DNA of 64,000 nt from Rapana venosa (GCA_028751875.1 CM054140.1:47323051-47387050); one strand, 5' to 3'. Shown: positions 1 to 11,645, counted from the stretch's first letter. Made by a program: numbers and translations. The notes: generated by a model from the letters alone, not told the origin.

Positions 1-239
1 GCTGGTCTAACCGAACAGAGAGAACGTCGCCACAAAAGCAGCGCCACTCGTTTTTACCCTCTCTGCAAGTGTATGCACGTGTATGCGCATGATATGAACG
101 TGCAGGTGTACGCGTGGTTTTTTTTTGTTCGTCCTTCAGCTTCATCCCCTGCATCATGTTTGTATCGTCTGCAGTCAAGTGTTAACCTTTCAAGCATAAT
201 GAATGGGAGTTATACATATATTTATACTTTTTTGTTTTG

Positions 240-362
240 TTTTTGTTTTTTCGTTCCTCGGCTAGAGCTCCGAGGTTCACCGATGGTGATATTTTGTGTA
301 TGCGACTGTGGGTTTTTTGTGTGTTCACCATGAAGGTAGCCGCATTCCGAGTTCGGGGTGCA
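240..362 (-). repeat. SINE tail module D, solo copy
   Basis: About 120 bp seen repeatedly in the window. In SINE orientation it begins near GAAGTCGGAATGCAGCTACC and ends near GAGCTCTAGCCAAGGAAC. Elsewhere (8040, 19570, 33175) the same module forms the 3' end of a tRNA-headed SINE; here it stands alone. Positions 1-239 hold nothing I recognise. Confidence 0.65.
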
Positions 363-394
363 TATTCACTCTGGAGACTGTTGAAAATAGATAT

Positions 395-450
395 TACACC
401 CCGCTTTGTGTGTAGTGTGTGTGTGTTTGTTTGTGTGTGTGTGTGTATGT

Positions 451-484
<34 letters not shown>
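395..484. repeat. (GT)n microsatellite
   Basis: Imperfect GT run with TTTG interruptions. The Cys-Val open frames it produces are low-complexity artefacts. The following ~170 bases (485-654) show nothing recognisable. Confidence 0.9.
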
Positions 485-654
485 TCATCACTCCTATGGT
501 CATGAAAAGGGACAGTGAACTTTAGACGTGATTTCATTGGTGAAAAGATCGTATTCCGCTCCTTTTATAGGGATGTTATGTGCACTTTTTTAAAGTTAGA
601 AAACTACCTTACAACAGAAACTGGTTTTTATAAAATCATTGAACAGGATGTTTC

Positions 655-1165
655 CGCACCACCATCAATCTGTATCCACGAAAAAAGTGTTTGAAAACAC
701 CGACCATGTCACCTACCTAGACTCCGTCATCACCAGCAAGTAATCTGTCTTTTTGACAAGAATATTCACCAATAACAAGCATTGCTCAATCTTCAGCACT
801 GATGCCCAAACTCGGCAAGAAAGTATAGGACAACAACAACAGCCTCACCCTAAACAACCAAGACTCAAGGTGTACCAAGCCTGTGTTCTCAGCACTCTGC
901 TTTATAGCAGCGAAACCTGAACGACATACGCCAGACAGGAGAAAGTTTCCATCTTCGCTGTCTGCGTGGAATCCTGGGCATGACTTTGGGAGGACAAAGT
1001 CACCGACCACATCTGTTCTTGAACAGGCAGACTCCCTCAGCACGCACCTTCTTGCTGTGTCAACTCTGGACTGGTCATGTGCACCGTATGGAGGATGACC
1101 ACATTCTCAAAGACATCCAGTGCAGTGAACTGGCTGCAGGACACCGTCCTTGAGAGCCTCCAGCA
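655..1165 (+). pseudogene. Decayed LINE reverse-transcriptase C-terminal fragment
   Basis: Across shifting frames the plus strand reads pieces typical of the region C-terminal to a non-LTR reverse transcriptase: a YLDSVITS-like block, then KVYQACVLSTLLYSSET, a block resembling the usual RRxLGIxWxDKVTN..VL..A segment, and a final stretch resembling GHVxRMEDxxxxKDIxxxELAAG. Stops and frameshifts break every frame, so this is a dead fragment. The clade is not certain. Confidence 0.6.
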
Positions 1166-1167
1166 CT

Positions 1168-1300
1168 AATAATAATAATAATAATAATGATAATAATAAT
1201 AATAATAATAATGATAATAATAATAATAATGTATGGAATTTATATAGCGCTGAATCTTGTAAAGCAACAAATCAAAGCACTCAGATGACATGATTTTTTT
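1168..1300 (-). repeat. (AAT)n plus tail module H
   Basis: An AAT/GAT trinucleotide run flanks a short dispersed motif containing GGAATTTATATAGCGCTGAA. Read on the minus strand the module ends in ATATAAATTCCATAC followed by (ATT)n, as expected of a SINE or LINE 3' terminus. Related copies are near 2870, 34480, 45330 and 46940. Confidence 0.6.
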
Positions 1301-1625
1301 TTAATATCAAGGATAATGGAATAACCACTCAGGTGCTTTTTTTACATCTAGTCCCCGTGTGTGTGCGGTTTTGTAAATTTTGTCATCTGTTCCCACCGGC
1401 ACACAATGGCCTACTCTTTCGAAAAGCGGAAAAGGATTTAACGTGTGCGCAAGATGTTCTGCATGCGTTCGCACACGGGGCCTCGGTTTAACGTCTCATC
1501 CGAAGGATTTGACATTCAGTTCGATTTTTTAGTCAAACTAGGAAGAAAGGGCGAGGCAGGGAATCGAACCCAGAACGTCACGGTTTACTTGTTGGCAGGC
1601 AAACGTCTTAACCATCCTGCCACCT
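1301..1625 (-). repeat. SINE A body with head type E
   Basis: On the minus strand a tRNA-like head (A box near GGATGGTTAAGACG, B box GGTTCGATTCCC) runs into the shared SINE A body (GATGAGACGTTAAACCGAGG, then AACATCTTGCGCACACG) and the A tail ending in a TTGATATT-like stretch. The head differs from the one on most A copies, so head and body are separable modules. Confidence 0.75.
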
Positions 1626-2189
1626 TCCTTCCTTCACTACTACGCTTCAAGATGAGTGCAAGCGTGATATGAAAGCCTCTGGCATCAACTTTTAACAGCT
1701 GGGAAGCACTTGCAGAGAAGTGGGTGGAGGAGAGCAGTGTGTGAGGGAGCCTGTAGGGAAGAAGCGAAAAAAACTTTAAAATGTGAGGGGAAAGAAGAAA
1801 CGGAAGAAGCTGCAGGAAGGAAGGAGAGAGAGAGACAGCAAAACCAGGCCATCATTATCCAGGTGGTGTCCAGTTTTGCCTGCAGCATCTGTGGCAGACA
1901 CTGCCATGCAGGGACTGGTCTGCTGAGCCTCTCACTCCAGATTTGTTACATTTTCTGGTGGGGAGGGTTATTTTATTTTTAACAGTACAGCAATCTTTAA
2001 AAAATGTATGGGATGTAACTAGAAGAACTTGTGTGCTAAGATGTATAACGTTGTGTTCACATTCCATTAACAGTACAGCAACCTTTAAAAAATGTATGGG
2101 ATGTAAATAGAAGAACTTGTGTGTTGAGCTGTATAACTTTGTGTTCACATTCCAGACCTTTTACGGTTTAACCCTCTTCCATCTACTCA
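1626..2189. other. No gene seen; small internal duplication
   Basis: About 560 bases without a supportable gene. A ~75-bp segment beginning near AACAGTACAGCAA is repeated imperfectly at about 1981-2060 and 2069-2145. Confidence 0.5.
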
Positions 2190-2560
2190 TCCCGCCCTCC
2201 CCCCCCCCCCCCCCCCCCCCCCCCGCCACCTCCTTCGTCTTCTTAACCTTTCTCCTGCTACTATTTGCTCATTGTTTAGTTTTTAATTCATTGTTTTAAA
2301 TACGAACGCAAAATTCTAGTAGCCACAACCCCTCCTCCTCCTCCTCCCTATCCCCCCCCCCCCCCCCACCAAAAAAAAAAATACTCCAACCAAAAACCCA
2401 CTGCGAAATCGAGGAAACAAAACACTTATTTGGAAGTCTCTTCAGATTCCGCTTGTCACAGAATTGCTTGGTCAGTGGCAGTCCGAGTTTGGCTTTTTTT
2501 TTCTTTTCTCGTGTTTTTCCCCCATTCTGCCCGAGGGGGGGAGGGGGGGGGGGGGGCAAA
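2190..2560. repeat. Homopolymer C and G tracts
   Basis: Runs of C at 2199-2224 and 2353-2367 and of G at 2535-2556, separated by ordinary sequence. Such tracts are prone to length error in assembly. Confidence 0.85.
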
Positions 2561-2726
2561 CAGTACTAAGTGGGCTGTTGTTGAAGGACAGACAGAACAG
2601 GGACCACCACTGAGGCTGAAGGCTCAGTAATCGCCCTTTAGTCCTTACCTCCCTGGACTGGCAATCGCAAAAAAAGTGCTTTGTTGTCATGGGGAAAACA
2701 CTGCTGTTGAGGAGGAGGAGGGCGAC

Positions 2727-2935
2727 GATGATGATGAGGATGATGATGATGATGAGAATACTGGATGATGATGATGATGATGATGATGATACTGATGATG
2801 ATGATGATGATGATGGGAACAGATGACAAAATTTACAAAACCGCATACACACGCATAAAAAAGTGTCATCTGAGCGCTTTGATTTGTTGCTTTACAAGAT
2901 TCAGCGCTATATAAATTCCATACATTATTATTATT
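2727..2935 (+). repeat. (ATG)n, SINE A body fragment and tail module H
   Basis: An ATG/GATG run to 2815 is followed by a piece of the SINE A body (GGGAACAGATGACAAAATTT to about 2867). This passes directly into module H (GATTCAGCGCTATATAAATT) and an ATT run. It suggests module H can serve as an alternative 3' tail of the A body. Confidence 0.55.
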
Positions 2936-3139
2936 TTATGATGATGATGATTTTTTATTTATTTATTTATTTTTATTTAATTCTTTTATATCGAGGATAA
3001 TGGAATAAGCACTTATGTGCTTTTTTTTTTACATCCAGTCCCCGTGTGTATGCGGATTTGTGAATTCTGTCATCTGTTCCCACCGGCACACAATGGCCTA
3101 CTCTTACGAAAAGCGGACCAGGATTTAACGTGTGCGCAA
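2936..3139 (-). repeat. SINE A, 3' part
   Basis: Minus-strand A body and tail with a (TAAA)n-like end near 2950-2985 and the TCGATATAAAA terminus. The body is cut at 3139 by the ATG array that follows. Confidence 0.75.
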
Positions 3140-3164
3140 GATGTGATGGTGATGATGGTGATGA

Positions 3165-3198
<34 letters not shown>

Positions 3199-3431
3199 GG
3201 TGACGGTGATGATGATGTTGATGATGATGATGTTGTTGTTGTTGTTGATGGTGATGATGATGATGATGATGAGAAAGAAAAGGGGGAGGAAGAAAGAAAA
3301 GACGAGGAGGATGGGGGGAGGAGAGAGAAGAAGAACAAACGAAGAAAAAGAGGAAGTGGAAGAAGGAAAAAAAAGGGAAAAGAAAGATAATGGTAATTTT
3401 GATTATGATAGATAGATAGACACAGACAGAT

Positions 3432-3466
<35 letters not shown>

Positions 3467-3502
3467 AAGATGGATGGAGGGGGTAGGGAGGGATAGACAG
3501 AG

Positions 3503-3539
<37 letters not shown>

Positions 3540-3546
3540 TAGATAG

Positions 3547-3577
<31 letters not shown>

Positions 3578-3735
3578 CAGATGGATAGAAGATAGACAGA
3601 CGACAGACAGCAGACGGACGGACGACGGACGGACGGAGGAGGATTAACGGACGTACAGAAAGCAGACAGACACAGACAGACAGAAACAGAGAGACCGACC
3701 GACCAAGAGACAGACAGATATATGAGAAGAAGAAA
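3140..3735. repeat. Compound ATG/GTG, GA, GACA and GATA array
   Basis: Trinucleotide ATG/GTG (3140-3275) grades into purine-rich GA DNA, then GACA, GATA and GACG tetranucleotides to about 3735. The long Ser/Tyr/Leu-rich minus frame here is a microsatellite translation, not a gene. Confidence 0.9.
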
Positions 3736-3937
3736 AAAAGAAACAAACGCCCCCCAAAAAATATACAATACAACCCGGACAGCAAAGGATGCAGACCAGA
3801 CAAAGCTAACAGCGATACAATCATCACTATCAACATGATGCCCATAGGGATGACATGGTTGAGCCAGCCCAGACATCGTGCCTAGACACATAGATGTTTC
3901 AAATGATATACTTCAGTAAATCCTGCAACTAGTTTTA

Positions 3938-4385
3938 TGCACACACACACGCGCGCGCGCGCATGGACACGCGCACATGCATGCGCGCGCGCGCACACAC
4001 ACACGGACACGCGCACTTGCGCGCGCGCATGGACACGCACACATGCTGCACACATACACAAACACACGCACACAACCTCTCTCTCCACACATACATATAC
4101 ACACACTCACACACCATACCCACACACGTACACGCATAACTCACACTCACACACACTACACACACTCTCATACACACACGCGCGCACATCACACATCATC
4201 ACACACACACTCACTCACTCAACACACACTCACTCACTCCACTACTCCACTCTCACTCACTCCCTCTCTCTCTCTCTCGCTCTCCTCTCTCTCTCTCTCT
4301 CTCTCTTCTCTCCTCTCCTCCCTCCCTCTCTCTCTCTTCTCTACCCTCTCTACTCACCCCCCCCCTCCATCTCGACACACACACA
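3938..4385. repeat. Compound CA/CG then CT microsatellite
   Basis: CA runs with embedded (CG)n blocks to about 4258, then CT-rich DNA to about 4350. The His-Thr and Leu-Ser frames are artefacts. Confidence 0.9.
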
Positions 4386-4727
4386 ACACACAGAATGACC
4401 ACGTACGCATGCACGCAATGAAAATGTTGCTGGATCCAGAACATTCTGTTAATGGTCTACACAGACAAGTTTTGTTTCGAGGGGGGAGGGGGGGGGGGCT
4501 GGAGGTAGTGGGTTTATTCTTGGAGGGAAGGTTGGTTGTTTGTCTCTTTTGTTTTTGAGGGGGTGGATGAGGGACTAGCAATTGCTTCTCCAACTGCATA
4601 ATGCAATGTGCTGATGAAACAACAGGGTGTCGTGCAATTAACAACTGAGCAGATAAACGCCTACAATAATGATTCTGTTTTTTGTCTGGAGGCTGTGAAG
4701 TTTGTTGTTGTTTTTTGACAATACAGT

Positions 4728-4732
<5 letters not shown>

Positions 4733-4825
<93 letters not shown>
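4733..4825. repeat. (TA)n joined to (GT)n
   Basis: About 23 TA units switch sharply at 4780 to a GT run. The following 4826-5200 holds no gene I can support. Confidence 0.95.
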
Positions 4826-5203
4826 ATTTATGTCTGTGTGTATTTGTGTGTCTCCTGACTGTGTCTCTCTTTGTGCGAGTGTAGGTGTGTGTGTGCGTGC
4901 GTGTGCGCGCGTGCAGCGTGTGTGTTTTGTTGTAATTGAATATGAAGTCTATTCGCGTTTGGTGGTATAAGACTTTTTTTTTTTTAAAAAGGATTCGAAA
5001 ATAAGAAAATCAGCAGGGGAAAAAAACAATAAAAAATAATGAAACAGAAAAAATTGCCGATAAAAGATTACAGAAGACCTGGAAATAATCATAGCTACAT
5101 TGAGTCGATGATAAGTATTGGTTTACGCGAAACTACGTTGACTTGTTCCCTTTGAATTTTCAATGCCAGATTCTTTGTCAACTGAATTTAGAACTGGGCA
5201 TCT

Positions 5204-5204
<1 letters not shown>

Positions 5205-5254
<50 letters not shown>

Positions 5255-5430
5255 TGTGTGTGTGTGGTGTGCGTGCGTGTGTGGTGCGTGTGTGCGTGCG
5301 TGCGTGCGTGCGTGTGTGTGGTGTGTGGTGCGTGTGTGTGTGTGCGTGTGTGGTGTGCGTTGCGTGCGTGCGTGCGTGTGTGTGTGTGTGTGTGTGCGTG
5401 TGTGTGTGTGTGTGTGTGTTGTGGCCTCCT
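5205..5430. repeat. (GT)n/(GTGC)n microsatellite
   Basis: GT run with GTGC variants. It abuts a SINE A body at 5432, replacing that element's normal 3' tail. Confidence 0.92.
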
Positions 5431-5431
5431 C

Positions 5432-5668
5432 CTCCGAAAGGAACGGGTTTTAACGTGTGCACAAAATGTTCTGCGTGCGTTCGCACACAGGACCTCGGTT
5501 TATAGTCTCATCCGAAGGACTTTTGGGGAGAGTGGAGTCTGCACTGACGCTAAGTCCAGAGGAAAAAATCCCCTCGAATGGCTGGTGGTGGTGGTTCGAA
5601 CCCGGGCCGTCAGATGACTAGGCCAATACCCCAGCACCACGCTCTAACCACCAGGCCATCCTGTCCCC
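5432..5668 (-). repeat. SINE A, head and body, tail lost
   Basis: Minus strand: tRNA-like head (GGGGACAGGATGGCCTGGTG, B box GGTTCGAACC) and the body through AACATTTTGTGCACACG. The tail is missing; the GT array starts where it should be. Confidence 0.8.
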
Positions 5669-6011
5669 CACAATAGTGTCCATATAATTATAGGTTTACA
5701 CATAAGGGTTCGCAAAAGCCAGTTTTCCTTCCATTTTCATATTTAACTCTTGCATTCGTACCGCACGTACTAAGGCATCCACAGAAATAAAATTCACTTT
5801 TTTTTATGAAAGACTAGCCCCTTGGCTCCAAACTCTGGGCAATTTGAACAAATTTGGTAGGTTTGAATTTTTCAAATTTTTAAGCAAACACTGTACCCTC
5901 TCAGTTCTTTGTCGTCTGCTAAGCTGCCTGACCATGAAATGCGTGCGCGGGGTCAACACTGTAGGACCACAAGCAGTCCTCATGTGATGATCATTTCCCA
6001 CTTTCTCATCA

Positions 6012-6125
6012 CTAAAAAGGTAACGGTAAAGGCGAGAGAGGTAGAGGTGTCGCTCGACGCTGCTTAATTTAACCTTGGCCGTGGGGAAAGCGAGTGCGTG
6101 CTCCGACCACAGAGCTACCCCGTCC
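6012..6125 (-). repeat. SINE B fragment, rearranged
   Basis: The 5' part of family B (box A region and the CCAAGGTTAAATTAAGCAGC segment) is joined to the 3' terminal CCTTTACCGTTACC with the middle deleted. 5669-6011 otherwise shows nothing recognisable. Confidence 0.6.
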
Positions 6126-6249
6126 CCTTCCCCTTCTCATCACTACCTGGTGTTAATCTATGGCCTCAACCCGCAAAACAAGTACACGGTGCATTTTTCA
6201 AAACCACCAAACATTTTTCTGTCTCGCACTCTATAGAAGATACTACATG

Positions 6250-6410
6250 ATTCGGAACCTAACCCTTATGTGTAACCAAAGCTACACCCATGAGGAAGGA
6301 AATATATAAGCAAAAGAAAAAGGCTGCTGCTGCACTTGTGATGACGTGCTCTAAAAATAGCAGCCCAAACCTCCAGGCAGTACAAAAATCTGCGATGAAT
6401 CTAGGTTGTA
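6250..6410 (+). repeat. Weak SINE C 3' fragment
   Basis: Resembles the C family end (GCTGCACTTGTGATGACG, then AGCAGCCCAAA) but is diverged; no head is visible. Confidence 0.35.
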
Positions 6411-6683
6411 TACAATTCCGTGCGGCCGATTAGGTAGAAATGTAGAGATGTGCAGTGACTGTAGCTAATGGAGGCTGGCAGAGAAAAGGTGCCCATCGAT
6501 TATACCCCTTTCCTCTTAGTGTGCCGCCTGAATGGAATGCTCTTCCAATGACTGGCTTGAAATGGGGTTGGCTCAGTTGGTGGCGTTACGTGGGGATTTC
6601 TGTCCACAGTGGACAGTTTTGAGTCCTTCGATTTCGTTTGTGAGAATGGTGAAATGTGTGAGCAGATTAACTGTGTGTGCTTG

Positions 6684-6684
<1 letters not shown>

Positions 6685-6774
<90 letters not shown>

Positions 6775-6795
6775 TGTGTGCGTGCGTGCGGGATG
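6685..6795. repeat. (GT)n microsatellite
   Basis: GT run broken by single GGT and TGTTG units. Downstream 6796-7590 holds no supportable gene, only a C homopolymer at 7099-7122. Confidence 0.92.
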
Positions 6796-7589
6796 GGGTA
6801 GGTTCATTCTGACACTCCACAGTAAATTAGGTGAAATACCAGCCCATCATTATGGCTCCTTGACAGAATACTAGAAGTCCTGATAATTATTGCTGTGATA
6901 GCAAATGAATCCTGTCCACTTTTGAAGCGAGATATTGTTTCTTTCCTTTTTTTGTCTCCTTCAACAACTGATAGTGCTTTAAATATGACTGCAAATACCA
7001 TATTTGCTTTATTTCTTAACTTTAGACATTTATTAGCAGTGGTTTTACAATTGTCCCTGTTTTATTTGAAAACAGTAAAACAGTACTGTTGTTGCTTCCC
7101 CCCCCCCCCCCCCCCCCCCCCCGTGTTTTTGCTAAATGTTGTTTTGCGAATAATTGCTGTTGGAAGGATAAGTTAACAATGATCTGGTGTATGCCCATTA
7201 AAACTTTTGAAACTTCTGTTCACATGTTATAGATGGTATCCCCAGACTGTTCAGATTTCAGATAATACTTCGGCAGAAACCTCTTATATTACACAATACC
7301 GAACTGTTTTGGCATGTTTCGATTATGGAGAAAGATTCAAAATATACAAACGGCCTTCTCCTTTTAAAGCAGATTATAAAAGAGTTTTGGGTTTAGCAAG
7401 ATTAACCCACCTATCTGGCAGCATTAGCTTGACTTCTTTGACTTCTCCTCCAGCTCCTTGAGAAGTCATGTAAGTACTGCGTTGACATTTTCAAGCGGTG
7501 TAGGACATTTTTGTTTGTGCCATCCATCCCAACGGACACAGCTGGCCTACTCTTCTGCAAAAGATGTACAGGTTTTTAACATAGTTATG

Positions 7590-7935
7590 TGCAAAATATT
7601 TTGTGTTCGAACTTTTCCTCCATGCACTAGACCTTGAGTGGTGGTCTGGATGCTAGTCTTTCGGATGAGGCGATACACCGAGGTCCCCGTGAGCAACACG
7701 CACTCAGCGCACGTAAAAGAACCCACGGTAACAAGAGTTGTCCCCGGATAGAAAAAGGCCACACTTATAGGGAAACAAATACATAATATGCAGACAGACA
7801 GATTTTAGAAAGTGGCTGGTGCTGCTCTTGTGGCGACGCGCTCTTTCCAGGGAGACAGAAGCCCGATTTTCACACAGAGAAACCTGCCGTGACTGAAAGT
7901 AGTATAGAAAACAATAGAAACATTACGCGCGCTTG
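7590..7935 (+). repeat. SINE C, 5'-truncated
   Basis: Matches family C: TGGTGGTCTGGATGCTAGTC, then GCGCACGTAAAAGAACCCAC, then a GCTCTTGTGGCGACGCGCTC block. It lacks the tRNA-like head seen in the complete copy at 14235. Confidence 0.75.
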
Positions 7936-8039
7936 TTTGCACACGGCATCTGGGTTGATGGTGTCCTCCGAGGGAATTGTAGGGATATGGTGTCAGGGCC
8001 AGCATGGACTTTATGAGGTAAACAATCTTTGCTTTTATT

Positions 8040-8525
8040 TCATTTCTGTTTTGTTCCTTGGCTAGAGCTCCGAGGTTCACCAAGGATGAGGTTTTTTTTC
8101 GCGTATGAAACCGGTTTTTTCCCACTTTCAGGTAGCTGCATTCCGACTTCGGCAATGATGTCTGAACGCGGACACCCCCCCCCCCCCCACCTCCCCCCCC
8201 CCCCCCCCCCCCCCCCCCCCCGTGAGCTTGCGTTTTGGAGTTTTTCTTAGTTTTGTTTTTTGTTGTCCCTTTTCAATGCACGAATGGCCGGCCTACTCTT
8301 CCGAAGGGCATAACAGGTTTTAACGTGTGCGCAAGATGCTCTCCGTGCGTTTGCACGGGTTTATAGTCTCATCCGAAGAACTTTCGGGGGAGTGGAGTTA
8401 CTACTGACGTTGACTCCAGGGGGGAATAAATCCCCTTGAACGGGCTTCTCTGTGGTGGCTCGACCCCGAGCCGTCAAAGTCGCGAGAGTAACACTCTAAC
8501 CACTAAGGCTATCCCGTCCACCAAG
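8040..8525 (-). repeat. SINE A body with D tail and expanded C tract
   Basis: On the minus strand: tRNA-like head (8455-8525), A body (8280-8450), then tail D (8040-8165) instead of the A tail. Between body and tail lies a C homopolymer (8170-8221). This is one of three copies showing body A fused to tail D. Confidence 0.75.
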
Positions 8526-8574
8526 TGATTTTAAGTCAACAGAATTCCACAATAGGAGGGACATCTTTTTTAAC

Positions 8575-8668
8575 AGATGGCTCTGCGGCGACTCGAACCC
8601 GTGCCCTCAGTTATCGTCAAAATCACGGAGGTACATGCTCTTAACCGCTCGACTATTCCGTCCCCCCG
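8575..8668 (-). repeat. tRNA-like SINE head
   Basis: Minus strand carries an A box (GTCGAGCGGTTAAGAGC) and a B box (GGGTTCGAGTC) at tRNA spacing inside the same GGGGACGG...CC frame as the other heads. Acceptor-stem pairing looks poor, so I call a SINE head and not a tRNA gene. Confidence 0.5.
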
Positions 8669-8974
8669 CCCCCGCCCTCTGCCCCCTGCCCCCTGCCCCC
8701 CCTCCCGCCCCCTACTCTCCTGAATTGGCACGCATCTGCCAGATCTGTAAACGAACGACCTTGGCCGCAGTCTTGCCCCCAAACATGTTTAGCGGCTTCG
8801 TCGTGAAGATTCTGATTGTCAGACCACTGTCAGAGAGCCCAGCAGAGGATTGGCTGGTCAACAGCGGTCAAGTAGGGGTTCTCTCCCCCTTTTTTTCTTT
8901 TCTTGGCTCCGGCCAAGGGCCGTAACCTCTGCTGTCTGAGGTCAGTGCGCAAAGTAGGCTGTGCATGACAGAAG

Positions 8975-8976
8975 GT

Positions 8977-9009
<33 letters not shown>

Positions 9010-9163
9010 GGAGGTGGGGGATGGTGGGGGGGGAGGAAAAACCAGTAAATCGGCCTTTTTATGCCAGCCAGTCAATCAGTGAATTATACCGATGTGGAGT
9101 TGTTGACGACGATGATGGTGGTGGTGGTGGTGGTGGTGGTGGTGGTGGGTGGTGGCGGTGGTG

Positions 9164-9195
<32 letters not shown>

Positions 9196-9200
9196 GATGA
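8975..9200. repeat. G homopolymer and GGT/GAT array
   Basis: A G run (about 8977-9008) and a (GGT)n to (GAT)n array (9113-9200) separated by about 90 bases of ordinary sequence. Gly/Asp frames are artefacts. Confidence 0.9.
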
Positions 9201-9212
9201 CGACGACACGCA

Positions 9213-9476
9213 CGGGTAAGTAGGTAGGTAGGTAGGTAGGTAGGTAGGGTAGGTAGGTAGGTAGGTAGGTTAGGTAGGTTAGGTAGGTAGGTAGGTTAGG
9301 TAGGTTAGGTAGGTAGGTAGGTAGGTAGGTAGGTAGGTTAGGTAGGTAGGTAGGTAGGTAGGTAGGTAGGTTAGGTAGGTTAGGTAGGTAGGTAGGTAGG
9401 TAGGTTAGGTTAGGTTAGGTTAGGTAGGTTAGGTTAGGTAGGTAGGTAGGTAGGTAGGTAGGTAGGTAGGTAGGTA
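9213..9476. repeat. (TAGG)n/(TTAGG)n array
   Basis: About 264 bp of TAGG with frequent TTAGG units interspersed. It is interstitial, with unique sequence and SINEs on both sides. 9480-9790 has no gene. Confidence 0.95.
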
Positions 9477-9794
9477 AACAGACAGAAAGAGAGGAAGGTT
9501 TGTAGATAATACGTTTAAAAGCAAACGAGAAGAGGTCTATCAAAAAAATAATTATATGAATAGGATGATTACGGCATGGCATCCCACACAAAAAAACGAT
9601 GAATTTGTACATGTAACAAAATAATGACTGATGAACTAATCAATATATTGATAAACCAACTGAAAGGGACAATAGTGATAACAGTAACACCCATTATCTT
9701 TTGTTAAAGACTTTGGGTCGTTATTTTAGTTTTTTGACAGATGATTTCTTGGCATCTGCGAACTGACAAAGGCAGTACTGCATTTATATGAGTG

Positions 9795-10098
9795 ATCCCG
9801 TTTGGACCCGGAACTTGGGCGCTAGTCTTTAGGATGAGACGATAAACCGAGGTCCCGTGTGTTACAAAAAAAATTATTTAGCGCACGTAAAAGAACCCAC
9901 GGCAACAAGAGTGTTGTCCCTGGCAAAATTCTGTAGAAAAAAAGCCACTCTGATAGGGAAACAAATGCAGTTGTAGACAGAAAAAAGAAAAAATGGGTGG
10001 CGCTGCTCTGTGGCGACGCGCTCTCCCCAGGGAGAGCAGTCCGATTTTCACGCAGAGAAATCTACCTTGACTTAAAGTGGTATAAATAAATAAATAAA
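9795..10098 (+). repeat. SINE C, 5'-truncated
   Basis: Carries GCGCTAGTCTTTAGGATGAG, the GCGCACGTAAAAGAACCCAC core, the GCGCTGCTCTGTGGCGACG block and the end GACTTAAAGTGGTATA followed by (AATA)n. No tRNA-like head. Confidence 0.8.
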
Positions 10099-10234
10099 CA
10101 TATAAGCCGAAGACAAATTCATCACTGCAGTTAGAGAGACGGTACACATGGGAACGTGTTAGCACATTTGACGCTGAGTTGATGGTGCATATGAGAACAT
10201 AATTATTTAAGACTGAAGTTGCATAGACGGTAAA

Positions 10235-10525
10235 AGTAGATGTCCCGTAACCTGTGTGGTCGTAGGGGAGCGAGGCATCAGAGACCTCAACTTCTCAAGG
10301 AGCCAGCATATTGAGGGCGGCGCCCATCTCCTCTCCCTCGCTGCTTTACCTTCCCTGAACCTAAAGAGGGCAGGTACCCATTTACAGCTGGGTGAACTGG
10401 GGGACTATACTGAAGTCAAGGCGCGCAAACGGTCACCCATCCAAGTGGTAACCACGCTCGATGCTGCTAACCTTGGCTGGGGGAAAGCGAGTGCTCCGAC
10501 CTCTGAGCTATCCCGTCCCCTACAT
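10235..10525 (-). repeat. SINE B (tRNA/5S chimera)
   Basis: Minus strand: GGACGGGATAGCTCAGAGG box A region, then the 5S-like segment with TTGGATGGGTGACCG, then the B body with CAGCTGTAAATGGGTACC and the end near GGTTACGGGACA. Nearly complete. Confidence 0.8.
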
Positions 10526-10526
10526 A

Positions 10527-10848
10527 AATGGTGCAAATGAAAACACATTGGACAGTGATTTATACAGATGGTGCTTATGAGAACATATTGAACACTGATT
10601 CTATATAAATGGTACATAATAAGAATATGTTTAACACTAACTCTATAAAGATGGCGCATATGACATTAGCTTTATGCAGATGGCAAGAACGCACACAGAA
10701 CATTGATTTTATAGAGATGGCACATATGAAAACACATTGGACAGTGATTTATACACATGGTACATATGAGAACACTCTGACACTGGATTTATATAGTTAG
10801 TACACATGAGAACATATTAGACGCTGATTTTATATAGATAGAGAGAGA
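10527..10848. repeat. ~41-bp minisatellite, about 8 degenerate units
   Basis: Units share ATGGTACATATGAGAACA, then TTGGACACTGATTT and a TATATAG spacer. Similar half-units start before SINE B (10140-10200), so the SINE may sit inside the array. Divergence between units suggests an old array. Confidence 0.6.
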
Positions 10849-10929
10849 GATGGATGGATGGATGGATGGATAGATATCCAGGAACGAATATTACTGACGC
10901 ATTGTTGTTGCTAAACGCCTCCACCCCCG

Positions 10930-10932
<3 letters not shown>

Positions 10933-10970
<38 letters not shown>

Positions 10971-11253
10971 ACCATCACACACACCATCACACAACACACA
11001 CACACACACACACACACAATCTACACACACACAAACACACACAAACACACACACATAAATACACACACACCATCACAAACACAAACACAAACACACACAC
11101 ACACAACACACACACACACCACACACACAAACACACAATCACACACACACACATATCTACACACACACAAACACACACATAAACACACACAAACACACAC
11201 ACATAAATACACACACACCATCACAAACACAAACACACACACACACACCACAA

Positions 11254-11286
<33 letters not shown>

Positions 11287-11539
11287 CACAAACACACACG
11301 CACCCACGCACGCACACACACACACACACACACACCATCACAAACACACACACACACCATCACACAAACGCACACACACCATCACAAACACACGCACACA
11401 CACCATCACAAACACACACACACCATCACAAACACACACACACACACACCATCACACACACACCACACAACACACACACACACCCCACAAACACACACAC
11501 ACACACATCACACAAACACACACACACACACACATCACA

Positions 11540-11570
<31 letters not shown>

Positions 11571-11645
11571 CACACACACCATCACAAACAAACACACCAA
11601 ACACACCATCACAAACAAAGTCACACCAAACACACACACACACAC
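10933..11645. repeat. Complex (CA)n array, ~700 bp
   Basis: CA units punctuated by CAAA and CCATCACA blocks that recur many times, giving a higher-order pattern. The 310-residue His/Thr frame across it is an artefact. Confidence 0.95.

Noticed and set aside
2973..3845. 290-residue minus-strand open frame
   Set aside because: Made of GATA/GACA/GA/ATG microsatellites read as Ser/Tyr/Leu, with SINE A sequence at one end.
9213..9476. Telomere or chromosome end
   Set aside because: Irregular TAGG mixture flanked by ordinary DNA on both sides.
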